Positions 4,400 through 9,704 of a stretch of 9,704 nt of DNA are shown here, piece by piece. The stretch lies in contig CAZAPQ010000142.1 in assembly GCA_964487415.1 (NCBI GenBank), forward strand, positions 1 to 9,704. The letters run 5' to 3'. The DNA is from DRVV01 sp964487415. Its GTDB lineage: Archaea; Thermoproteota; Bathyarchaeia; Bathyarchaeales; Bathycorpusculaceae. Each line of letters starts with the position of its first letter. Within the stretch, counting starts at the first letter, position 1. The position numbers were made by a program, and so were the translations under genes. The notes under the pieces are model-generated. The model ran no database searches. It saw nothing but the letters and a program-made list of their open reading frames with translations, and was not told the DNA's origin.

Positions 4400-5731
4400 A
4401 TGCGTGGAGTAATGGTTCTTGATTCTATTGGTGATTGGCGCAGAACCCATTACTCCACAGAAGTAAAGCCGGAGTTGGATGGCTGTGAGGTAACCCTCTT
4501 CGGTTGGGTTCAGGAGATTAGGGATCTAGGCGGCATATGCTTTATAATCCTGCAAGATTCAGAGGGAACCGTTCAGATTACTGTTCCACGGAAAAAAGTT
4601 GACTCAAATGTCCTTTCAAAGGTTGAAGCTTTGCAGAGAAGATATAGCATCGGTGTTAAGGGCATTGTGAGGAAAACTGAAATAACGCCCCGCGGAGTTG
4701 AAGTGATACCAAAGGAAATTAAGATTTTTAACACAGCCCATCCGCAATTGCCCATAGATATTACGGGAAAAGTGCCATCCAAAATTGATGTGCGGTTAGA
4801 TGCCAGGGCGTTAGATCTCTGCAGCGAAAAAAACTTGGCAATTTTCAAGATTAGGCATGTGACCTTATGGGCTGTGAGGAATTTTCTTTCAGAAAAGGGC
4901 TTCATAGAAGTCCACACCCCCCGCATAATTGCTTCGGCAACAGAGGGTGGAGCAGCACTATTTTCCGTAGATTACTTTGAAAGAAAAGCCTTTCTTGCCC
5001 AAAGCCCCCAGCTGTACAAGGAACAACTTACAATGAGCTTTGAAAAGGTTTTTGAAATAGGACCATTTTTTAGGGCTGAAGAATCTCATACTAGGCGCCA
5101 TTTAAGCGAGTTTATTTCTATAGATATTGAGCAAGCGTTTGCCACAGCAGAAGATGTTATGGAGTTGCTGGAGCAACTTATCAAACATGTCTGCCAAGTT
5201 ATAAGTGAAAAATGCCAGAAGGAACTCGCGGTGCTAAACCATAAAATAAAAGTGCCAAACCTGCCTTTCAAACGCCTAACATACAGCAAGGTCATCGAGG
5301 ACCTAGCAGGTGAAGGTATAAATGTTCCATGGGGAGAGGACATACCAACCCCGGCCTTTAGAACACTAGGGAAAATCTATCCATACTTCTACTTCATAAC
5401 CGATTGGCCTACAAGTTCTAAACCATTTTATATTCAACCAAAAGAGGAGAACCCGCAGCTGTGCGAAGGGTTCGATCTCATGTGGCGATGGATAGAAATT
5501 GCTTCCGGCGGTACAAGGATAGCCTCAAAGGAGCTACTGATAAAGCGATTGAAGGAGAATGGCTTAAACCCGGAATCCTTTAAACATCATTTACAGTCCT
5601 TTGATTATGGTATGCCACCTCATGCAGGCTGGGCTATAGGGCTTGAGAGACTAATGATGATGTTGACGGGCAAGAAGAACATAAGGGAAGTGACCTTATA
5701 CCCAAGGGATAGGTTCAGGCTTACACCTTAA
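4400..5731 (+). CDS. aspS: Aspartyl-tRNA synthetase, archaeal type (possibly non-discriminating)
   Basis: A class II synthetase that charges tRNA-Asp with aspartate. The 443-residue product has the compact archaeal layout without the bacterial insertion domain. An OB-fold anticodon-binding domain (about 18-120) includes LFGWVQEIRDLGG. The catalytic core shows motif 1 around FIEVHTPRII (168-177), the aspartate-site FLAQSPQLYKE (198-208), motif 2 FRAEESHTRRHLSEF (224-238), and motif 3 GWAIGLERLMMML (410-422) with R417. The end YPRDRFRLTP is the typical C-terminus. The residue after GWV is Q38 where tRNA-Asp-specific archaeal enzymes carry Trp, so the enzyme may also charge tRNA-Asn. The ATG at 4400 is two bases after the KH gene; ATG 4412 is a weaker alternative. 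Confidence 0.96.
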   Translation: MRGVMVLDSIGDWRRTHYSTEVKPELDGCEVTLFGWVQEIRDLGGICFIILQDSEGTVQITVPRKKVDSNVLSKVEALQRRYSIGVKGIVRKTEITPRGVEVIPKEIKIFNTAHPQLPIDITGKVPSKIDVRLDARALDLCSEKNLAIFKIRHVTLWAVRNFLSEKGFIEVHTPRIIASATEGGAALFSVDYFERKAFLAQSPQLYKEQLTMSFEKVFEIGPFFRAEESHTRRHLSEFISIDIEQAFATAEDVMELLEQLIKHVCQVISEKCQKELAVLNHKIKVPNLPFKRLTYSKVIEDLAGEGINVPWGEDIPTPAFRTLGKIYPYFYFITDWPTSSKPFYIQPKEENPQLCEGFDLMWRWIEIASGGTRIASKELLIKRLKENGLNPESFKHHLQSFDYGMPPHAGWAIGLERLMMMLTGKKNIREVTLYPRDRFRLTP

Positions 5732-5754
5732 AGGAAATATTTGGAGTCCATGAA

Positions 5755-5775
5755 GACATTTTATTTGAAAATGTC
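5755..5775. repeat. Perfect 8-base inverted repeat at the purF promoter
   Basis: GACATTTT (5755-5762) and AAAATGTC (5768-5775) are exact reverse complements around a 5-base loop, ATTTG. The T-rich left arm with the loop (TTTTATTT, 5759-5766) is also the only TATA-like sequence at the right distance to start a leaderless purF message at 5790. It could be an operator over the TATA box or a hairpin ending the aspS transcript. The promoter assignment is inferred. Confidence 0.45.
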
Positions 5776-5789
5776 ATAAAAGTTGATAA

Positions 5790-7337
5790 ATGGCAACATC
5801 TTTACCTTTAGGTATGGGAGAACTATTAAAGATAGCGTGCGGAGTCTTTGGTGCAATAAATTTTGGCGAAGAACCGGTTTTTCCCTACGTGTATTGGGGA
5901 TTGAGGGCTCAAAATCATAGGGGACATCAATCTCATGGTTTTCTTACATACAATAACGGGAAATTTTACATTCATAAAAGTTTGGATCTTGTGCCTAAGA
6001 TAAAGTCAAGCGCAATCCATGAATGGTTCAAACGCTTACCAGGCCCTATTGGACTTGGAAATGTGAGATACACGACTTTTGGGAAAACCGACGAGGCATC
6101 CATTTTGAAGGATACACAGCCTGTCGCCGCGTCAATTAAGGGTTTCAAGCTCGCCATTTCATTTAACGGCAACATCGTTAACGCCATTAAGATCAGGGAC
6201 GATTTATGCAAGAAGGAATGGAAAGGTTCTGGTTCAGGCGAGTGTGACGCAGAGATTTTATGCGCTAAAATTTTAACGAGTTTCCTGGAAAAGGGGGATC
6301 TTTTTTCCGCTGTTGAAACATGCATGAGGGATATTGAAGGGGCCTTTTCAGTTGTAGGAATAACAAAGGATGGGGAACTCTTCGCTTTTAAAGACCCGCA
6401 TGGCATAAGGCCTTTATGCGCAGGGCATGATGAAAGTGGGAATGTTTACGCTTTTTCCTCCGAGTCTGTTGGTTTAGACATAAACAAATTTTTTAGAGAT
6501 TTCGAGATCGAGCCAGGCGAGTTTGTAACCGTTTCAAAGGAAGGATTCAAAAGAGAGAAAATTGTTCAAAGGCGGAAGGCTTTTTGCGCATTTGAATTTG
6601 CATATTTTGCAAGACCGGATTCCCGTTTCAATGATAAGTACGTTTATGAGATAAGAGAGGAGTTTGGAAGGAATCTTGCAAGGGAAAACCCAGACATAGT
6701 TAAGGATGCAGATATTGTTATTTCGATGCCTGAAACTGGCGATGACGCTGCTTTCGGGTTGCATGATGAAACTGGCTTGAGATGGGAGCGGGCTACTAGG
6801 AGACATAGATACGTGACGGAAAGGGCGTTTATCCTGCTTAACAGAGATAGACATTCGACGATAGATAAGAAAGTCAATATTTTGCCATCTAAAGTTAAGG
6901 GGAAGCGAGTGATAGTAGCTGATGACAGTATCGTTAGAGGTGACACAACCAAAATTACAATAGAAAAGTTGCGCAGGATGGGAGCCAAAAAGGTTTACAT
7001 GTTCGTCACATTTCCACGGATAATTGGACCTTGTTTTTATGGAATAGATATGGCGACGTACAGCGAGCTTATTGGAGCGAGACACACTCCAGAGGAAATA
7101 GCCAAAATAATAGGAGCAGATGCTGTCCGCTACCAGTCTATAGAGGGATATATAAGGGCAACTGGCTTTAGAGAGGACGAGTTATGTTTGGCCTGTGTGA
7201 ACGGCAATTATCCAACACCTTTAGCGCAGAAAATTGCTGACGCCATGAGGAAGAGATTTCTAGAAGGACGAAAAGAAGTTGGGAGACCCTATGAACTTGA
7301 AGATTTTATAGAGGAAATTATTGGTAAAAAAGATTAG
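5790..7337 (+). CDS. purF: Amidophosphoribosyltransferase (PurF), iron-sulfur type
   Basis: PurF makes 5-phosphoribosylamine from PRPP and glutamine, the first committed purine step. The 515-residue product has an N-terminal glutaminase with nucleophile C17 (ACGVFGAI) after a 16-residue propeptide to be cleaved, R93 in VRYTTFG, N126-G127 in FNGN and D153 in ECDAEIL. The PRPP-binding loop VIVADDSIVRGDTT lies at 374-387. C266 (FCAFEFAYFARPDS), C415 (GPCFYGID) and C466/C469 (CLAC) match the four [4Fe-4S] ligands of the Bacillus-type enzyme. The glutaminase is divergent: RGHQSHG replaces the usual RGQ-x-x-x-G pattern and GNVRYTT replaces GHVRYST. The ATG at 5790 suits a leaderless transcript; ATG 5814 would leave an 8-residue propeptide. 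purD follows after 37 bases. Confidence 0.93.
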   Translation: MATSLPLGMGELLKIACGVFGAINFGEEPVFPYVYWGLRAQNHRGHQSHGFLTYNNGKFYIHKSLDLVPKIKSSAIHEWFKRLPGPIGLGNVRYTTFGKTDEASILKDTQPVAASIKGFKLAISFNGNIVNAIKIRDDLCKKEWKGSGSGECDAEILCAKILTSFLEKGDLFSAVETCMRDIEGAFSVVGITKDGELFAFKDPHGIRPLCAGHDESGNVYAFSSESVGLDINKFFRDFEIEPGEFVTVSKEGFKREKIVQRRKAFCAFEFAYFARPDSRFNDKYVYEIREEFGRNLARENPDIVKDADIVISMPETGDDAAFGLHDETGLRWERATRRHRYVTERAFILLNRDRHSTIDKKVNILPSKVKGKRVIVADDSIVRGDTTKITIEKLRRMGAKKVYMFVTFPRIIGPCFYGIDMATYSELIGARHTPEEIAKIIGADAVRYQSIEGYIRATGFREDELCLACVNGNYPTPLAQKIADAMRKRFLEGRKEVGRPYELEDFIEEIIGKKD

Positions 7338-7374
7338 ATGCTTGGCAACAATAAATAAACTGCCATTGGCTGGG

Positions 7375-8793
7375 ATGAATTTGGTGGAAAAGGTTGGTAT
7401 TCTCGTAGTTTCCTACGGCGCCCGCGAAGCTGCAATGGTTGACGCTTTCAAGAGAAGCCTAAATTACGATGTGGAAGTTTACGTGGTGGATAAGCAGCGG
7501 AACCCCTTCAATGTCAAGATGGCAGCTGAGCATGCAGTGGTTCCTGACCTGAATATTGAGGATATATGCCGCTTTGCAAAAGCCCGCAAGGACAAAATAA
7601 ATTTTGGCATAGTGGGCCCGGAGAAGCCCATAATCGAGGGGGTGAGGGACCTCGTTGAGGAACAAACTGGCATACCCATGATATGCCCAACAAGGAAATA
7701 TGCCATAGAAGCAAGCAAAGTTCAACAGCGACTGCTTTTTCAGCAGATAGTGCCCGAGGCCAATCCCAGGTTTAAAATCTTTAACCCAGAGGACTTCAAA
7801 ATAGAGGACGAGGCTAGAAAATCCCTGTACAAGTGGCTTGATGAGCTAAATAATCAGGCTGTCGTAAAGCCGGATAAGCCAGCAGCTGGGAAAGGTGTTG
7901 GCGTCTGGGGAGATCACTTCACAACCCGAGAACAGCTCTTCATCCACTTTTGGGAGAACCTTAAACACGGTCCGGTCATAGTTGAGGAGAAAATAGAGGG
8001 GGAAGAATCAAGTTTTCAGGCTTTCTGTGACGGCAAACACTTGGCACCGCTGCCGGAGACAAGGGATTATAAAAGGGCATTCGACGGGGACAGAGGACCT
8101 AACACTGGCGGTATGGGCTCATACAAGGATGCAGGCGAAATATTGCCCTTTATGAGCAGGGCTGACAGGGAAAGGGAAATCGAAATGGTTAGTAAAATTT
8201 TTGAGAGCTTAAAGGCTGAAGACAGCAAGGCCTTAAGGGGTATTCCATTTTACGTGGCGTTCATGCATACTTGCGACGGGGCGAAGATCCTTGAGAATAA
8301 CAGCCGTCCGGGAGATCCGGAGATAATAAATATTCTTCCAATACTGAAGGACGACTTTGTGGATGTATGCTTTAGGATTATTGATGGGAACCTGACAAGG
8401 GTGGAGGTGGGCAAAGAGGCAACCGTTGTGACGTATAAGGTGCCTCCAAGCTATGGTGACTATATGGAAACTTTCCCATCGCTTGTTAGGAGGGAGGAAA
8501 TAGGCAAGCCTGTGGACTTGTCTGGGGCTTATGAGCTGGGAAGAAAGTACGATGGGAAAATTAGAGTTTACCCTGCGTCAATGGAGCTTAGGGGAAACGA
8601 AATTTACGCTCTTAAGTCAAGGGCTGTTGGCGTTGTTGGGATAGGAGATGACATAGAATCGGCTAGGGAGATTTCAATGGAGGGAATAGAGGCTATAAAA
8701 GGCGGAGCCCTCTGGAATAGAACAGATATAGCCTCAAAGGAGCACATAGAAAAGAGTGTTAGGCACATGGAGGAGTTAAGGAGACGGCGATGA
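7375..8793 (+). CDS. purD: Phosphoribosylamine-glycine ligase (PurD, GARS)
   Basis: PurD is an ATP-grasp enzyme that joins glycine to the unstable 5-phosphoribosylamine made by PurF, giving GAR. From ATG 7375 it has 472 residues, somewhat longer than the usual 420-440. The N-terminal domain starts KVGILVVSYGAREAAM, where the family normally has GSGGREHA, and includes FGIVGPEKPIIEGV. The ATP-grasp part has VVKPDKPAAGKGVGV (163-177), VIVEEKIEGEESSF, DGDRGPNTGGMGSY (237-250) and NNSRPGDPEI with the metal-binding Asn and Glu (308-317). The C-terminal domain ends with SREISMEG-like REISMEGIEAIKGG. An in-frame TTG at 7321 would overlap the end of purF and add 18 residues without family similarity, so I prefer ATG 7375; GTG 7384 is also possible. 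The stop overlaps the next gene by 4 bases. Confidence 0.93.
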   Translation: MNLVEKVGILVVSYGAREAAMVDAFKRSLNYDVEVYVVDKQRNPFNVKMAAEHAVVPDLNIEDICRFAKARKDKINFGIVGPEKPIIEGVRDLVEEQTGIPMICPTRKYAIEASKVQQRLLFQQIVPEANPRFKIFNPEDFKIEDEARKSLYKWLDELNNQAVVKPDKPAAGKGVGVWGDHFTTREQLFIHFWENLKHGPVIVEEKIEGEESSFQAFCDGKHLAPLPETRDYKRAFDGDRGPNTGGMGSYKDAGEILPFMSRADREREIEMVSKIFESLKAEDSKALRGIPFYVAFMHTCDGAKILENNSRPGDPEIINILPILKDDFVDVCFRIIDGNLTRVEVGKEATVVTYKVPPSYGDYMETFPSLVRREEIGKPVDLSGAYELGRKYDGKIRVYPASMELRGNEIYALKSRAVGVVGIGDDIESAREISMEGIEAIKGGALWNRTDIASKEHIEKSVRHMEELRRRR

Positions 8794-9704
8794 GGGCTTT
8801 TATTTCCGATTGTGAAGGGCCTATTTCAAAGAATGATAATGCCTTTGAGTTGACAGCCCAATGTGTTCCGGGGGGCGATCGCCTTTTCACGGTTATAAGC
8901 CGCTATGATGATGTGCTTGCCGACTTTTTAAAGAGGGAGAATTATAAGGCAGGAGACACCTTAAAGCTTATTCTCCCATTTTTGAAGGCATACAGGGTTA
9001 CGAACAAGACTATGCAGAATTTTTCGGCCAAAAGCTTGGTCCTAATCCCACACGTGAAGGAAGCCTTAAGGCATATTCGAGGAATAGCTCAAGCCTTCAT
9101 TGTCAGCACGAGTTATGAACATTACATCAGGGCGCTTTGCGAAGCCATAGATTTTCCATACTTAAATACATACTCCACGCGGGTTGACTTAGACCGCTAC
9201 GAATTGGAAGAAGAGGAAGAGGAGAGACTTAAGAAACTTGCCCAAGAGATAGCAGGTATGCCTATAATCGAGATACCGCCCCGAGCAAAGTCGCTTGAGG
9301 ACTTTCCAGAGGAATATCGCAGGGCTGTTAAGCGGCTTGATGACATATTCTGGAAGGAAATTGCGGGTATGAAGATTGGGAAATTGTTGAATGAAGTTAA
9401 CCCCGTGGGCGGTTATGAAAAAGCAGAGGCCGTAAGGGATGCTGCTAAAAGGGCTAATGTTGGTTTGGAGGATGTCATATATGTTGGAGATAGCATAACA
9501 GACGTTGAAGCTTTTAGGCTTGTAAGGAGCCATGGGGGGTTGACGGTTTCATTTAATGGGAACAGATATGCCATAAGAGAGGCTGAGGTCGCTGTTTTAT
9601 CTGAAAGCAGCCTTGTAACATCTGTGATTGCAGAGCTCTTTGCATTTCATGGGAAGTGGGGAACACTGGAGATTCTAGAACGATGGGGTAGAGAAACATT
9701 AAGG
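8790..9704 (+). CDS. Archaeal HAD-superfamily phosphatase, COG4030/EhaR-like (C-terminus beyond window)
   Basis: A HAD-family hydrolase, open from ATG 8790 to the window end (305 codons, no stop). HAD motif I is FISDCEGPIS with nucleophile D7 and E9 instead of the usual second Asp. Motif II is IVSTS (S106), motif III K211 in GGYEKAEAV, and motif IV VGDSITDVEAF (232-242). Between motifs I and II lies a helical cap, and a Glu-rich helix (139-146) follows motif II. The SDCEGPISKNDNAFEL start matches the archaeal group named in methanogens as energy-converting hydrogenase A subunit R. No other hydrogenase gene is visible. The ATG overlaps the purD stop as ATGA and has GGAG at 8780-8783, six bases upstream, so it is translated with purD and probably acts on a purine-pathway phosphate. 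The substrate is unknown. Confidence 0.82.
   Translation, partial: MRAFISDCEGPISKNDNAFELTAQCVPGGDRLFTVISRYDDVLADFLKRENYKAGDTLKLILPFLKAYRVTNKTMQNFSAKSLVLIPHVKEALRHIRGIAQAFIVSTSYEHYIRALCEAIDFPYLNTYSTRVDLDRYELEEEEEERLKKLAQEIAGMPIIEIPPRAKSLEDFPEEYRRAVKRLDDIFWKEIAGMKIGKLLNEVNPVGGYEKAEAVRDAAKRANVGLEDVIYVGDSITDVEAFRLVRSHGGLTVSFNGNRYAIREAEVAVLSESSLVTSVIAELFAFHGKWGTLEILERWGRETLR

Noticed and set aside
5750..5779. A nine-codon open frame (M-K-T-F-Y-L-K-M-S) upstream of purF with GGAG four bases before its ATG
   Set aside because: A leader peptide is conceivable, but the frame coincides with the inverted repeat, and the likely transcript start of purF is downstream of it. There is no codon pattern related to purines.
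6534..7085. A 183-residue minus-strand open frame inside purF
   Set aside because: It lies wholly within the PRPP-binding half of a well-conserved purF, has no motif and no ribosome-binding site, and its composition is shadow-like.
1..9704. tRNA genes, CRISPR repeats, insertion sequences and attachment sites
   Set aside because: Reading both strands by eye I found no cloverleaf with a GTTCGANTC-like arm, no regularly spaced repeats and no transposase. A dedicated covariance-model scan would settle the tRNA question.

Overview
The window is archaeal. It carries an archaeal transcription factor B, Alba, L7Ae, Gar1, L40e, S28e and a short archaeal-type aspartyl-tRNA synthetase. Genes are densely packed, promoters are short TATA boxes, and GTG or TTG starts are common. 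The overall look fits the TACK side of the archaea, perhaps a Bathyarchaeia-like lineage. That placement is a judgement from protein style; no marker here proves it. There is no mobile element, CRISPR array, tRNA or rRNA, and no gene-free stretch longer than 300 bases.

Layout. 1-624 (minus): an L7Ae to S28e ribosomal operon with a 4-base ATGA overlap. A further gene probably begins at base 9 and runs out of the window. 755-1985 (plus): gar1 then tfb, one base apart, diverging from the L7Ae operon. L7Ae and Gar1 are both H/ACA guide-RNP proteins. 2010-3017 (plus): a small coiled-coil protein whose open frame extends upstream without a start codon, then a Cys-rich DUF116-like protein. 3022-3379 (minus): a possible Lys-rich microprotein and ribosomal protein L40e. 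3544-5731 (plus): alba, a zinc-ribbon/KH NusA-like protein and aspS. 5790-9704 (plus): purF, purD and the first 305 codons of an archaeal HAD phosphatase that overlaps purD by 4 bases.

How they work together. Most genes belong to translation, RNA modification and basal transcription: ribosomal proteins, H/ACA RNP proteins, AspRS and TFB. The last third is a purine module: PurF makes 5-phosphoribosylamine, PurD converts it to GAR, and the translationally coupled HAD phosphatase probably acts in a linked step.

Most of the window is housekeeping. The points most worth checking are: (i) the HAD phosphatase coupled to purD, whose COG4030/EhaR-like relatives are named after a hydrogenase; (ii) an AspRS lacking the residues reported to discriminate tRNA-Asp from tRNA-Asn; (iii) a hairpin that buries the Shine-Dalgarno of the KH gene; (iv) a perfect inverted repeat at the purF promoter; (v) a start-less open frame after tfb that suggests a frameshift; and (vi) a possible Lys-rich microprotein.
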